Below are positions 39,149 through 48,465 of a DNA stretch of 64,000 nucleotides, piece by piece (position 1 is the stretch's first letter; each line of letters opens with the position of its first letter). The stretch spans positions 39,121 to 103,120 of the forward strand of contig JAGWNX010000002.1 of assembly GCA_028872955.1 (NCBI GenBank), written 5' to 3'. The notes under the pieces are model-generated. The model was not told the DNA's origin. It ran no database searches and saw nothing but the letters and a program-made list of their open reading frames with translations. Position numbers and translations under genes: made by a program. This stretch comes from Acidobacteriota bacterium. GTDB taxonomy: Bacteria > Acidobacteriota > Terriglobia > Terriglobales > Acidobacteriaceae.

Positions 39149-39406
39149 CTAGCCCTGCGCGACCATGCCAGTCACGCGGGTGCCTGCGGCCAACGGCTTC
39201 TCTGCGATGTGCCACAACTCGCCTGCGTCCTCCTGCACGTCCAGCACGGGCACCTGCAAGGTCGCTCCGCTGGGGGCGACGGCCTGCAGCATGCCGGTGC
39301 TGCCCGGATGAAAGTCCGTCTGCCCCAGCAGAATCTGCCAGCGCGTCACGCCTGCCCGGCGGCTCTCCATACGGATATCCACGACCTCGCTCACAAACTG
39401 CTTCAC
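39149..39406 (-). CDS. Small conserved-looking protein coupled to fbp, function unknown
   Basis: An 85-residue protein, MKQFVSEVVDIRMESRRAGV at its start, with a beta-rich middle (LQVPVLDVQEDAGELWHIAEK). It has no signal, membrane segment or motif that I recognise. The ATG overlaps the fbp stop as ATGA, and codon use matches its neighbours, so it is very likely translated. A role tied to fructose-1,6-bisphosphatase is possible only from position. A TRAM- or OB-like fold is conceivable from the pattern but not supported. Confidence 0.6.
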   Translation of the reverse strand: MKQFVSEVVDIRMESRRAGVTRWQILLGQTDFHPGSTGMLQAVAPSGATLQVPVLDVQEDAGELWHIAEKPLAAGTRVTGMVAQG

Positions 39407-40407
39407 AGCTTCACCGCCTGCACCAGTGCCTCCATCTCGCGCCTGCTGCCAATGCAGAACGGGGTGCGCTGGTGAATCACCTCGGGCCTGATATCCAGCA
39501 CGCGCTCCGCACCATAGGTCGCCACGCCACCGGCCTGCTCTGCAATAAACGCCAGCGGATTCGCCTCATACAGCAGGCGCAGCTTGCCCTTGGGCTGTTG
39601 CAGGGTGGGCGGATACAGAAAGACGCCCCCCTTCAGCAGCGTACGGTGGAAGTCCGCAACCAGGCTGCCGATGTAGCGTGAGCTGTAGGTCTTGCCCAGC
39701 CCGCCCGCGCGCAGCATGTCGATGTAGCTGCGGTAGGCGGCGGGCCAGCCGTCGGCGTTGGCCTCATTCACGCTGTAGTAGCTGCCCTGCTCTGGCATGC
39801 GCATACGCTCATTGCTCAACACAAAAGCGCCAATGGTGTGGTCGAGCGTAAAGCCATGCACGCCGCTGCCGGTGGTGTACACCAGCACCGTGGATGGCCC
39901 ATAGACGACGTAGCCCGCGGCAACCTGCTCGTAGCCCGGCTGCAAAATCGACTGCTCCAGTGTGCCCTGCTCCAGCGGCAGACGACGCAGCACGCTGAAG
40001 ATGGTGCCCACGTTGACGTTCACGTCGATGTTTGACGAGCCGTCCAGCGGGTCAAAGATGATGATGTACTTGCCCGTCTCCGGATCGCGGTTGAAGGTGA
40101 CCGGCTGCTCGTCCTCTTCGCTCACCAGCGCGGCCACACTGTCGCGCAGGCCCAGGCAGTGCAGCAGCGCCTGGTTGGCGTAGACGTCCAGCTTCTGCTG
40201 CTGCTCGCCCTGCACATTCTCCGCACCGAAGGCACCGTAGATGTCGCTGAGCCCGGCCGAGCGAATCTTTGCCTCTACCATCTTGGCGGCCAGCGTAATG
40301 CCGCTCAGCAGCCAGCTGAAGGTGCCCGTAGGCTCGCGGCCTGTCGTCTTCATCTGCTCGCGCTGCTGCTGCAGAATATGCTGCTGGACGGTGGTAATCA
40401 TGGGCAT
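39403..40407 (-). CDS. fbp: Fructose-1,6-bisphosphatase class I
   Basis: Fbp dephosphorylates fructose-1,6-bisphosphate in gluconeogenesis. The metal-binding VSEEDEQP and IIIFDPLDGSSNIDVNV are typical of class I. SRYIGSLVADFHRTLLKGGVFLYPP and GKLRLLYEANPLAFIAEQAGG contribute the substrate pocket. At 334 residues it is full length. GAGGA lies upstream of the ATG. It is first of two coupled genes, upstream of the tRNA-Ala. Confidence 0.96.
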   Translation of the reverse strand: MPMITTVQQHILQQQREQMKTTGREPTGTFSWLLSGITLAAKMVEAKIRSAGLSDIYGAFGAENVQGEQQQKLDVYANQALLHCLGLRDSVAALVSEEDEQPVTFNRDPETGKYIIIFDPLDGSSNIDVNVNVGTIFSVLRRLPLEQGTLEQSILQPGYEQVAAGYVVYGPSTVLVYTTGSGVHGFTLDHTIGAFVLSNERMRMPEQGSYYSVNEANADGWPAAYRSYIDMLRAGGLGKTYSSRYIGSLVADFHRTLLKGGVFLYPPTLQQPKGKLRLLYEANPLAFIAEQAGGVATYGAERVLDIRPEVIHQRTPFCIGSRREMEALVQAVKL

Positions 40408-40494
40408 GCAGAGGGTCCTCGCTGGGTCGCTGGCACTTTCGGCGTCGAAGTCAACACTAGCACTCGACCGGGAGCAGCAACAATGCGCAGATGA

Positions 40495-40524
40495 CGATAA
40501 CCGGCCAATGCCGGCCGGTTATCG
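40495..40524 (-). terminator. Hairpin after ispF
   Basis: A perfect 12-bp stem, CGATAACCGGCC with its complement, encloses a 6-base loop. It lies 50 bases beyond the ispF stop and 88 bases upstream of fbp. No U-run is present on either strand. It most likely ends the ispDF transcript. Confidence 0.65.
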
Positions 40525-40573
40525 ATCCCATCATGGATTTCTATTGTGTGGATTACGCCAGCATGGAGCAGCT

Positions 40574-41179
40574 TCAGGTCAGGTCGTCGGTGTCGTACGG
40601 AGGCACCTTGCGTCCCAGTGCCGAGGTATCCCGGCTGTCCGCCACCAGAATCTCGACCACCGCGTTGACATCTTCCTCAGTGGTGGCACTCATCGAGCGC
40701 AGCGGCTCAGCCTCCTCCAGGCTCTCCAGCAACACGGTCGCATACGCTACGGCGACGCCATCCTGATTGAGGCCCTCGGGGGTCTTGGCCTTGATGCCTA
40801 CCTGGCTGGGCTTCACCCCCAACAGATTGGCGACACTCTCTCGCAGTTCGCCGGCGATCGGAACGATCTTCGGGCGCATCATCACCAGCACGGTATCAAG
40901 GTTGGCGATGCGGTAGCCGGCAGTGGCGATCTCTTCGAGTGCCGTCTCCAGAAAAATGTGCGAGGCTGCACCTTTCCACCGTGGATCGCTGGGTGGGAAG
41001 AAGGTGCCAATGTCGCCTGCCGAGACCGCGCCCAGCAGCGCATCGGTAATGGCGTGCAACAGCACGTCGCCGTCCGAGTGGCCGGCCAGGCCCTCGGTGT
41101 GCTCTATCTTCATGCCGCCGATCACCAGCGGAACGCCTGGCTTGAAGGCGTGCGAGTCAAACCCGAATCCGATTCTCAT
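40574..41179 (-). CDS. ispF: 2-C-methyl-D-erythritol 2,4-cyclodiphosphate synthase with C-terminal extension
   Basis: IspF makes the cyclic diphosphate in the MEP isoprenoid pathway. MRIGFGFDSHAF provides zinc-ligand Asp and His; GLAGHSDGDVLLHAITDALLGA, DIGTFFP and KAKTPEGL are also family signatures. The core ends near residue 155. About 46 further residues (SMSATTEEDVNAVVEILVAD and onward) are not part of the usual protein. The ATG at 41179 overlaps the ispD stop (ATGA). Confidence 0.95.
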   Translation of the reverse strand: MRIGFGFDSHAFKPGVPLVIGGMKIEHTEGLAGHSDGDVLLHAITDALLGAVSAGDIGTFFPPSDPRWKGAASHIFLETALEEIATAGYRIANLDTVLVMMRPKIVPIAGELRESVANLLGVKPSQVGIKAKTPEGLNQDGVAVAYATVLLESLEEAEPLRSMSATTEEDVNAVVEILVADSRDTSALGRKVPPYDTDDLT

Positions 41180-41895
41180 TCCCACGTCGAACCGCCTGCA
41201 TAGAACTCTGCCAGCTCCAGATCGCCGGGCTGGGTGACTTTGAAGTTGCGTGCGGACCCCGGCACCACGGCGACCTGAATGCCTGCCCGCTCCATCAGGC
41301 TGGCCTCGTCAGTTCCCGAGAAGCCATCGGCCTCCGCCTCGGCAAAGGCGCGATAGATGAGGCTGAAGTGGGCTCCCTGGGGGGTCTGGGCGTGCACCAC
41401 ACGCTCGCGCGGAATGGTAGCGGTGATGATGGCACCGTCGGCGGTGCGCTCCACCTGCTTGATGGTATCCACGGCGGGCATGCCCACGATGGCCGCACCG
41501 TGCGACTCGATCGCGTCGATGGTGCGCTCAATGGTCTTCGCGTCGATCAGCGGGCGCACGGCATCGTGCACCAGCACCACGTCGTCGTCCTCGCACTCCA
41601 GGGCCGAGAGCGCATTCCACACCGACTGCTGCCGATTCTCGCCGCCCTCCACCATGTGGACGCGCGCACCCAGCTTATAGGCGGCAATCTGCGCCTCGAC
41701 CCGTTCCCGCTCCGAGGCCCTGACGGCAACGCAGACGGCATCGACACGGGGCACGCTGAGAAACGTGCGCAGCGAACGAATCAGGATCGGAACTCCGCCA
41801 ACCTCAAGGAACTGCTTCGGCGCGGCGGTCGACATACCGCCAGCCGCCATCCGCGTTCCAATGCCCGCTGCAGGAATAATGACAAACACTCGCAT
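41176..41895 (-). CDS. ispD: 2-C-methyl-D-erythritol 4-phosphate cytidylyltransferase
   Basis: IspD couples CTP to MEP. IIPAAGIGTRMAAG binds the nucleotide triphosphate, followed by APKQFLEVGG, VLVHDAVRPLID, AVDTIKQV and HAQTPQGAHFSLIYRA. FSGTDEASLMERAG completes the set. I start at ATG 41895, nine bases after a TATACT box; the frame remains open upstream but lacks family similarity. It heads the ispDF operon and is divergent from tilS. Confidence 0.96.
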   Translation of the reverse strand: MRVFVIIPAAGIGTRMAAGGMSTAAPKQFLEVGGVPILIRSLRTFLSVPRVDAVCVAVRASERERVEAQIAAYKLGARVHMVEGGENRQQSVWNALSALECEDDDVVLVHDAVRPLIDAKTIERTIDAIESHGAAIVGMPAVDTIKQVERTADGAIITATIPRERVVHAQTPQGAHFSLIYRAFAEAEADGFSGTDEASLMERAGIQVAVVPGSARNFKVTQPGDLELAEFYAGGSTWE

Positions 41896-41904
41896 GACCA
41901 CCGG

Positions 41905-41910
41905 AGTATA
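41905..41910 (-). promoter_or_regulatory. TATACT -10-like box before ispD
   Basis: On the minus strand TATACT ends nine bases before the ispD ATG. It pairs with the tilS box 80 bases away in the same divergent gap. No ribosome site is seen in CCGGTGGTC. Confidence 0.4.
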
Positions 41911-41991
41911 CAGGACGGGCAACCGTAAACCGCACGCGCGGACGCAGACTGGTACACACTCCTTTACCCCGGCAGGGTGGCAGCCGCGCGC

Positions 41992-41997
41992 TACCAT
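41992..41997 (+). promoter_or_regulatory. TACCAT -10-like box before tilS
   Basis: TACCAT ends ten bases before the ATG at 42008. The bases in between (AGCAACTGGC) contain no Shine-Dalgarno. Confidence 0.4.
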
Positions 41998-42007
41998 AGC
42001 AACTGGC

Positions 42008-43153
42008 ATGGCCAGCCCCGCTCACAACGCGCTTCCCTTCTCGCGCCAGCACATGCAGCCCGGCGACCGCATCTGCGTGGCCGTCTCTGGCGGTGCCGAC
42101 TCTGTCGCCCTGCTGCTGGCGGTTCACGAGGCAAACCACGCCCGGCACGACGCCCTCGGCGTGGGGCTGAGCGTTGCCCACGTCCATCACGGCCTGCGCG
42201 GCGAGGAGTCCGACGCCGATGAGGAGTTTGTGCGGCAGCTTTGCCTGCAGCTTGACGTGCCGCTCCACCTGCATCGGGCCAGCGTGCCAGACCGGGTCAA
42301 GGCGACGCGCGAGTCGATCGAAGAGGCTGCCCGCAACACGCGGTATCAGTACTTCCTGGAGTTACTGCAGCGCGGCGAAGCCAACGCCGTGCTGACCGCG
42401 CACACCCTGGACGACCAGGCCGAGACCGTGCTGATGAAGCTTCTGCGCGGAGCCTGGACCGAGGGCATCGCGGCGATCCATCCGGTCGTGACGGCTGCCG
42501 AATTTGGCCGCCTGGGCACGCCGCCCAGCCCAGCGGCCATGCCGCAACCGGTGCAGCACCGGCCCGCAGGGCTTATCCTCCGGCCTCTGCTGTCGGTTCG
42601 GCACGCGCAGGCAGAGAGCTATCTGCGCCAGCGGCATCAACCGTGGCGGCACGACGCCTCCAACGACGAACCGGTCTACACCCGAAACCGCATCCGCCAC
42701 CAGGTGTTGCCGCTGCTGCGCGAGCTGAACCCCTCCCTGGACGAGACCCTGGCTAACCTGGCCGAACTGGCGCGCGACGAAGAGGCGCACTGGCAGGCAG
42801 AGCTTGCCCGCATACTGCCGCAGCTGCTGCTGCCCGGCAAGCCGGTGCGTGGCGGAGGCAGAGCCGTTGCCACCACTCCGGACTCCCCCAGCGTGGCCCT
42901 GGAGGTGGAGCGCCTGCGCAGCCTGAGTGCAGCACTGCGCAGGCGGGTGGTGCGTGCCGCAGCCCGGCAACTGGGCGTGCGCCTTAGCTTCCATGAAACG
43001 GCAAGGTTACTGGCGCTCTGCGGCCTGGCCAGCGACCCCACCGTGGCCGCGCGACCGGGAGCCAGGCTGCAGCTTGCAAATCACCTGCTGGCCGAACGAT
43101 CGGCACGCGAACTGCGCCTGACGCGGACGCCGCAACCGCCGGTAACTGCATGA
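42008..43153 (+). CDS. tilS: tRNA(Ile)-lysidine synthase
   Basis: TilS puts lysidine on C34 of the CAU-anticodon isoleucine tRNA so it reads AUA. The PP-loop VAVSGGADSVALLL is at residues 24-37. VAHVHHGLRGEESDADEEFV, TAHTLDDQAETVLMKLLRG, RPLLSVRHAQAESYL and YTRNRIRHQVLPLL follow, all typical. The C-terminal region is short for the family. It ends about 250 bases before ftsH, a common neighbour. Confidence 0.94.
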   Translation: MASPAHNALPFSRQHMQPGDRICVAVSGGADSVALLLAVHEANHARHDALGVGLSVAHVHHGLRGEESDADEEFVRQLCLQLDVPLHLHRASVPDRVKATRESIEEAARNTRYQYFLELLQRGEANAVLTAHTLDDQAETVLMKLLRGAWTEGIAAIHPVVTAAEFGRLGTPPSPAAMPQPVQHRPAGLILRPLLSVRHAQAESYLRQRHQPWRHDASNDEPVYTRNRIRHQVLPLLRELNPSLDETLANLAELARDEEAHWQAELARILPQLLLPGKPVRGGGRAVATTPDSPSVALEVERLRSLSAALRRRVVRAAARQLGVRLSFHETARLLALCGLASDPTVAARPGARLQLANHLLAERSARELRLTRTPQPPVTA

Positions 43154-43404
43154 AAGCAGACCACTCCCCCCGAAGTTGCACATGCTTGCATCTTTCCTCG
43201 GCATGAATCCTTTCGGCTGAGAGTAGAATCGAACGTGATTGATGGCGTGGAAGTCTCTGGCAGAGTCTTTGGAGCGCGCTCTGAAACCCTCTGGAACCTT
43301 CCCTGGTCAGCGCCGTCTAATGGGTAAGTCGGCTGCCACGTGCAGTCGGCCGGGCCGGGCAGCGGAGCGCACTGTTGCTGCAACGGACTAGAAAGTTAGA
43401 GGGA

Positions 43405-45333
43405 ATGAGCTTGAACTCGACCGTAAAACAAGTACTGATCTGGGTCTTCATGATCGCCTGCCTGGTAGTGTTGTGGCAGTTTGTGGTCAAGGGCTCCCCT
43501 GCCAGCCAGGATAAGGGCATCAGCCTGACTGAGCTGCTGAACGACGCCGACCAGGGCAAGATCGCCGACGTCACGGTGAACGGCTCTGAGGTGACGGGCA
43601 AGTACCGCGGCGATGACAAGACCGTCTTCCACACCACCATTCCGGCCAACTACCCGGATATGTACAAGACGCTGCGCGACCACGGCGTCAACATCAACAT
43701 CAAGGATCAGAACTCCAACGCCTGGGTCGGGCTGCTCATCCAGTTTGCGCCTATTGCGCTGCTGGTTGGCCTGTGGTTCCTCTTTATGCGGCAGATGCAG
43801 TCCGGCGGCAATAAGGCGATGAGCTTTGGCAAATCGCGCGCCCGGCTGCTCTCCATGCAGCAGAAAAAGATCACCTTCAAGGATGTGGCTGGTGTCGATG
43901 AGGCCAAAGAAGAGCTGAAGGAGATCATCGAGTTCCTGCGCGAGGCACAGAAGTTCCAGCGCCTGGGCGGCCGCATCCCCAAGGGCGTACTGCTCGTCGG
44001 GCCTCCGGGTACGGGCAAGACGTTGCTGGCTCGCGCCGTAGCGGGCGAGGCCAACGTGCCGTTCTTCTCCATCTCCGGCTCGGACTTCGTCGAGATGTTT
44101 GTCGGCGTGGGCGCGTCACGTGTTCGCGACCTGTTTGAGCAGGGCAAGAAGAACGCCCCTTGCATCATCTTTATCGATGAGATTGACGCCGTGGGACGTC
44201 ACCGTGGCGCTGGCCTGGGCGGCGGACACGACGAGCGTGAGCAGACCCTGAACCAGTTGCTGGTGGAGATGGACGGCTTCGAGTCGAACGATGGCGTCAT
44301 CCTGGTGGCAGCCACCAACCGGCCCGATGTGCTGGATCCGGCCCTGCTGCGCCCCGGCCGCTTTGACCGCCGCGTGATCGTAGACCGCCCAGACATTAAG
44401 GGCCGCGAAGAGGTGCTGAAGGTACACGCCAAGAAGGTGCCCATGGCAGAAGACGTGAACCTGAATGTCCTGGCTCGCGGCACACCGGGCTTCTCTGGCG
44501 CGGACCTGGCGAACATGGTGAACGAGGCTGCCTTGACCGCCGCCCGCAACAATCGCAAGTCGGTCCACATGTACGACTTTGAGGTTGCCAAGGATAAGGT
44601 CATGATGGGTGCCGAGCGCAAGTCCATGCTGCTGTCTGACGAGGACAAGCGCGACACGGCCTACCACGAGGCAGGGCACGTGCTGGTTGCTGCCATGCGC
44701 AAGCACTCTGACCCGCTGCACAAGGTCACCATTATTCCGCGTGGCATGGCGCTGGGTGTCACCATGCACCTGCCGGAAGAGGACAAGCACACCGTCACGA
44801 AGGATTATCTGGAGACGCAGCTGGCCGTGCTGATGGGTGGCCGTTGCGCCGAAGAGATCTTCATGAATCGGCAGACGACCGGAGCCGGCAATGACATTGT
44901 GCGGGCTACGGAGCTGGCGCGCCGCATGGTCTGCGAGTTTGGCATGTCTGAGATGGGACCACTGACCTATGGCAAGAAGGAGCAGGAGGTCTTCCTCGGT
45001 CGCGACCTGGCGCAGGCCCGCGACTACTCGGACGACACAGCCCGCAAGATTGACGCGGAGGTTCGCCGGTTCGTGGACTCGGCGTACCAGTCAGCGTATG
45101 CCATTCTCGACTCGCACAAGGACATCATGCACCGCATGGCTACGGCCCTGCTGGAGCGTGAGACTCTGGACGCGGCCGAGATCAAGCTGATCATCGAGGG
45201 GAAAGACCTTCCGCCGTTGCGCTCTGCCCTGGCAGGCGTTGACTCCGGCCCGGGTGGCGACACGCAGAAGATTCTGAAGCCTGAGGGCGGACGCACTCCG
45301 GGCTTCGGCGAAGGTCAGCCTTCTCCGGCGTAA
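43405..45333 (+). CDS. ftsH: ATP-dependent zinc metalloprotease FtsH
   Basis: FtsH is the membrane AAA+ protease for regulatory and damaged membrane proteins. Two membrane helices ([19 protein letters not shown] and [17 protein letters not shown]) flank a periplasmic loop. Walker A GPPGTGKT is at 199-206, Walker B IIFIDEID near 254-261, and the second region of homology reads [23 protein letters not shown] at 421-425 binds zinc. The start ATG has GAGGGA directly upstream. A TAGAAT at 43224-43229 may be a promoter -10 with a long leader. Confidence 0.98.
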   Translation: MSLNSTVKQVLIWVFMIACLVVLWQFVVKGSPASQDKGISLTELLNDADQGKIADVTVNGSEVTGKYRGDDKTVFHTTIPANYPDMYKTLRDHGVNINIKDQNSNAWVGLLIQFAPIALLVGLWFLFMRQMQSGGNKAMSFGKSRARLLSMQQKKITFKDVAGVDEAKEELKEIIEFLREAQKFQRLGGRIPKGVLLVGPPGTGKTLLARAVAGEANVPFFSISGSDFVEMFVGVGASRVRDLFEQGKKNAPCIIFIDEIDAVGRHRGAGLGGGHDEREQTLNQLLVEMDGFESNDGVILVAATNRPDVLDPALLRPGRFDRRVIVDRPDIKGREEVLKVHAKKVPMAEDVNLNVLARGTPGFSGADLANMVNEAALTAARNNRKSVHMYDFEVAKDKVMMGAERKSMLLSDEDKRDTAYHEAGHVLVAAMRKHSDPLHKVTIIPRGMALGVTMHLPEEDKHTVTKDYLETQLAVLMGGRCAEEIFMNRQTTGAGNDIVRATELARRMVCEFGMSEMGPLTYGKKEQEVFLGRDLAQARDYSDDTARKIDAEVRRFVDSAYQSAYAILDSHKDIMHRMATALLERETLDAAEIKLIIEGKDLPPLRSALAGVDSGPGGDTQKILKPEGGRTPGFGEGQPSPA

Positions 45334-45358
45334 TCCCCTCTTCACCCCCGGCAAGTCC

Positions 45359-45388
45359 AACGAGGCAACCAGCACTGGTTGCCTCGTT
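45359..45388 (+). terminator. Terminator after ftsH
   Basis: A perfect 13-bp stem, AACGAGGCAACCA with its complement, encloses a GCAC loop and begins 26 bases after the stop. The stem ends in TTT but no longer U-run follows. Confidence 0.75.
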
Positions 45389-45489
45389 TGCGTGTGCGGC
45401 TCGGAACACTTTCTCCACATCTTCGCCTGCCTCCTGCGGTTACACCCGGCTGATCCTCATCGCGCGATGCGACAATAGAGCGACGACCC

Positions 45490-46017
45490 ATGCGCCGCAC
45501 TCTCCTTACGCTGGCCACTCCCATGCTTTGTCTGCTGCCGCTCGCCGGATGCGACTACCACGCTGCAGGTGCGGCCACGCATCTGCCAGCTGATGTGCGC
45601 ACGCTGGCGGTACCCATGTTCGTCACGCATGTGCAGGCCTACCACACGGAGCTGGCCTTTACGCAGGCCCTGGTTCGCGAACTCAACACGCGCACGCGCT
45701 ATCGCATTCTGCCCGACGACCACGACGATGCCGATGCCACGCTGCGTGGGACGATTCTGACGCAGACCGTTGCTCCGCTTACCTACGATGCCACCAGCGG
45801 CCAGACCTCCAGCTATCTCATCACCATCACCGCTCGCGTTGTCCTCACCGCGCACGACGGCCGCATCCTGTATGCCAATGACAATCTGCTCTTCCGCGAG
45901 CAGTACCAGTCCACGCAGGATCTGAACGGATTTATTCAGGAAGATTCCCCCGCCGTTGGTCGCATTGCACGAGGCTTTGCCAACGCCATCGTGAGCGATA
46001 TGCTGGAGTCCTTCTAA
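45490..46017 (+). CDS. lptE: LPS-assembly lipoprotein LptE
   Basis: LptE plugs and helps fold the LptD barrel that inserts LPS in the outer membrane. A signal with lipobox LLPLAGCDYH is at the N-terminus. LPADVRTLAVPMFVTHVQAYHTE, FTQALVRELNTRTRYRIL and the ADATLRGTILTQTV repeat are the LptE/RplB pattern. The C-terminal half has SSYLITITARVVLTA. Its stop overlaps the holA ATG (TAATG), the same neighbour as in E. coli. Confidence 0.85.
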   Translation: MRRTLLTLATPMLCLLPLAGCDYHAAGAATHLPADVRTLAVPMFVTHVQAYHTELAFTQALVRELNTRTRYRILPDDHDDADATLRGTILTQTVAPLTYDATSGQTSSYLITITARVVLTAHDGRILYANDNLLFREQYQSTQDLNGFIQEDSPAVGRIARGFANAIVSDMLESF

Positions 46018-47210
46018 TGTCCGCGCCCACAGCCAGTCTGCGCAGCTTCGCCTCAGCCGACCGCTTTCTTGCGGAGATCGCCTCGCCCGCTACTCTGCGT
46101 GCGGGCTACGTGTTGCTGGGCGACGAGATCTTCCTCTTCGACCGCTGCCGCCGCGCCGTGCTGGAGACGCTGGCCCCCGAGGAGACACGCGACTTCTGCC
46201 TCCACGACCTGGACCTGGCCGAGACCTCGCTGTTTGACATTCTGGATCGCGCGCAGACGCCATCGCTAATGGCTCCGTTCCAGGTCTTCTTCATCCGCGG
46301 AGTCAAAGGGCTGTACACACGCGGCAGCAAGAAGGCCGAGTTCGAAGCGCTGGAGAGCTACTTCCGCTCGCCCAACCCCTCTGCACTGCTGCTCTTTGTC
46401 GCCGATCATCTGCGCATCCCCACCGACCTGCGCAAGATGGACTACCAGGACAAAGAGCGTTACGAGAAGATTCGCGAGACGCTGGGCGAGTGGTGCGGCA
46501 TGGTGGAGCTGGCGCGCGTGGATGAGAACGACGCCGTGAAGTGGGTGACGCAGGCGGCCGAGTCCGCTTCGCCCCCAGTGCGCTTTGACGCCGACGCCGC
46601 GCGCGAGCTGGTGGACGCGCTGGGTGCCGATATGATGCTGATCGCCAGCGAACTGGAGAAGCTGCTGCTCTACGTCACCGCACCGCTGTCTCCGGCTGCG
46701 ACGGCCGATGGAAGCTCTGCGCGCATCTCGCTGGGCGATGTGGAGACCATGGTGCTGGCCGCCAAGCAGCGCTCGCTCTACGAGCTGACCGACGCCATCT
46801 CGGCTCGCGACCGCGCGCGCGCGCTGGCGCTGCTGCACGGGCTGCTCAACGCCTCAGACGGTGGCGAGGACGCGGCCATCGGCCACCTGTACATGCTGGC
46901 CCGCACCTTCCGCCAGATGCTCATCATCCTGGAGAAGAACGTGCGCGACTCGCGTGCCATCTGGCAGGCGCTCTGGCAGGGCTTCCGCATGCCGCCGTTT
47001 GCCGCAGACGATCTGATCCGTCAGGCTCGCCGCTACAAGTCGCGCCGCGACCTGACCCGCGCCCTGCGCCTGGTGGCCCGCGCCGACCTCGAACTCCGCT
47101 CCAGCCCCGCGAACAAACTCCTCGTGCTCGAACGCCTCATCCTGGACCTGACCGCCGAACCACGCGCCTCGCGACTGGACCACTCGCTGCAGTTTGCGAT
47201 GGAGCTGTAG
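46017..47210 (+). CDS. holA: DNA polymerase III delta subunit
   Basis: HolA opens the beta clamp within the clamp loader. YVLLGDEIFLFDRCRRAV starts the family domain. Later parts include MAPFQVFFIRGVKGLYTR, SALLLFVADHLRIPTDLRK, LVDALGADMMLIASELEKLLLY and RSLYELTDAISARDRARALALL. The C-terminal collar helices carry YKSRRDLTRALRLVARADLELRS-like sequence. It is translationally coupled to lptE and has the normal size of about 397 residues including an internal insertion near 225. Confidence 0.9.
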   Translation: MSAPTASLRSFASADRFLAEIASPATLRAGYVLLGDEIFLFDRCRRAVLETLAPEETRDFCLHDLDLAETSLFDILDRAQTPSLMAPFQVFFIRGVKGLYTRGSKKAEFEALESYFRSPNPSALLLFVADHLRIPTDLRKMDYQDKERYEKIRETLGEWCGMVELARVDENDAVKWVTQAAESASPPVRFDADAARELVDALGADMMLIASELEKLLLYVTAPLSPAATADGSSARISLGDVETMVLAAKQRSLYELTDAISARDRARALALLHGLLNASDGGEDAAIGHLYMLARTFRQMLIILEKNVRDSRAIWQALWQGFRMPPFAADDLIRQARRYKSRRDLTRALRLVARADLELRSSPANKLLVLERLILDLTAEPRASRLDHSLQFAMEL

Positions 47211-47276
47211 GACACACGCGGCACAGCGCAGGCACACAAAGCCACGCCTCGCGTCATCGTTTGCGGCCCGCCAGCA

Positions 47277-47282
47277 TATAAT
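47277..47282 (+). promoter_or_regulatory. TATAAT box before the GH172 gene
   Basis: A perfect TATAAT ends 25 bases before the ATG at 47308. Unlike the short-leader cases, a Shine-Dalgarno (GCAGGAGA) fits between. No clear -35 match is seen. Confidence 0.5.
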
Positions 47283-47307
47283 TCGTGCGATCTCGCAGGA
47301 GACCATT

Positions 47308-48459
47308 ATGGTGCGCTTCAAGCTCTCGCTCTCCGTTGCCCTGGCCGTGCTGACGGCCTCGTGTGTGGCCCAGAACAGCGCGGCGTTTCCTGATCTGACC
47401 CAGCAGCAGACCTACACGCTGCACCGCGCCAGCAGCCGCGAGGCGACGGGCGCAAACGCCGACTACCAGAGGCTGACGCCGGGCACGACGCTGACCGTGC
47501 TGGATGTCGATGGCCCCGGAGAGATCTCGCACCTCTGGTTCACCATCGCCAGCAACGAGCCCTACCACCTCAAGCGCAACATCCTGCGCATCTACTGGGA
47601 CAACGAGTCCACCCCCAGCGTGGAGACGCCGCTGGGCGACTTCTTCGGCCTGGGGCTGGGCACCTACCACACGTGGCAGTCTGCGCTGCTCTCGGTGGGG
47701 GCCAGCAAGGCGATGAACTCCTTCTTCCCGATGCCCTACCAGCATCACGCGCGCATCACCATAACCAACGAGGGCAAGCAGCCGGTCGATGCGCTGTACT
47801 ACAACATTGACTACCGTACGGAGGCCCACCCGCTGCCGCCGCACACCCTCTACTTCCACGCGCAATACCGGCAGGCCCAGCCCAACCACGGCTGGACGAC
47901 CAACTGGTATGAGAATGGCGACCCCGATGTGAACTACAAGCGCAACCTGGACGGTAAAGACAACTACGTGTGGATGGAGGCCAAAGGCCACGGCCAGTAC
48001 GTCGGCGTCACCATGTCGATTCTGCAGAATCAGGATGGCTGGTGGGGCGAGGGCAACGACATGTTCTTCCTGGACGGAGCCACCACGCCCAGCATCTCAG
48101 GGACCGGCTCTGAGGACTATTTTCTGGGCGCGTGGGCCTTTGGCATGCCATTCTCCTACCAGTTGTACGGCGCGCCGGTCGTGGGCCGCGAGCTGGCCGG
48201 CGAGCGCACCAGCGTCTATCGCTTCCACCTGGACGCGCCAATCCCGTTCCAGCAGTCCTTCCGCGCCACCATTGAGCATGGCCATGCGAACCATCGCTCG
48301 GACAACTTCTACTCCGTGGCGTACTGGTACCAGGAGGAACCACACATGCCATTTCCTCCGCTGCCGACGGCCGACGACCGCATCCCCACGCTGCAGGTGG
48401 TGGGTGGGCCGGGCAACCACTGGGTCAACCAGCCCTCAGACAGTCTGACGCCACGCTAG
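47308..48459 (+). CDS. Exported GH172-family (DUF2961) glycoside hydrolase
   Basis: DUF2961 is now family GH172, whose known members act on alpha-D-fructofuranosides and alpha-D-arabinofuranosides. The conserved GPGEISHLWFTIAS, LRIYWDNESTPSVETPLGDF, the DGKDNYVWMEAKGHGQYVGV stretch and SGTGSEDYFLGAWAF motif are all present. The Glu in SGTGSEDYF is a likely active-site residue. An N-terminal signal (SVALAVLTASCVAQ) indicates export, possibly as a lipoprotein. The ATG at 47308 has GCAGGAGA upstream. The true substrate here is unknown. It opens the carbohydrate island. Confidence 0.88.
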   Translation: MVRFKLSLSVALAVLTASCVAQNSAAFPDLTQQQTYTLHRASSREATGANADYQRLTPGTTLTVLDVDGPGEISHLWFTIASNEPYHLKRNILRIYWDNESTPSVETPLGDFFGLGLGTYHTWQSALLSVGASKAMNSFFPMPYQHHARITITNEGKQPVDALYYNIDYRTEAHPLPPHTLYFHAQYRQAQPNHGWTTNWYENGDPDVNYKRNLDGKDNYVWMEAKGHGQYVGVTMSILQNQDGWWGEGNDMFFLDGATTPSISGTGSEDYFLGAWAFGMPFSYQLYGAPVVGRELAGERTSVYRFHLDAPIPFQQSFRATIEHGHANHRSDNFYSVAYWYQEEPHMPFPPLPTADDRIPTLQVVGGPGNHWVNQPSDSLTPR

Positions 48460-48465
48460 GCTGCT

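Noticed and set aside
43154..43404. A structured RNA gene between tilS and ftsH
   Set aside because: The gap has some short GC-rich palindromes, but no tmRNA, SRP, 6S or RNase P features were found.
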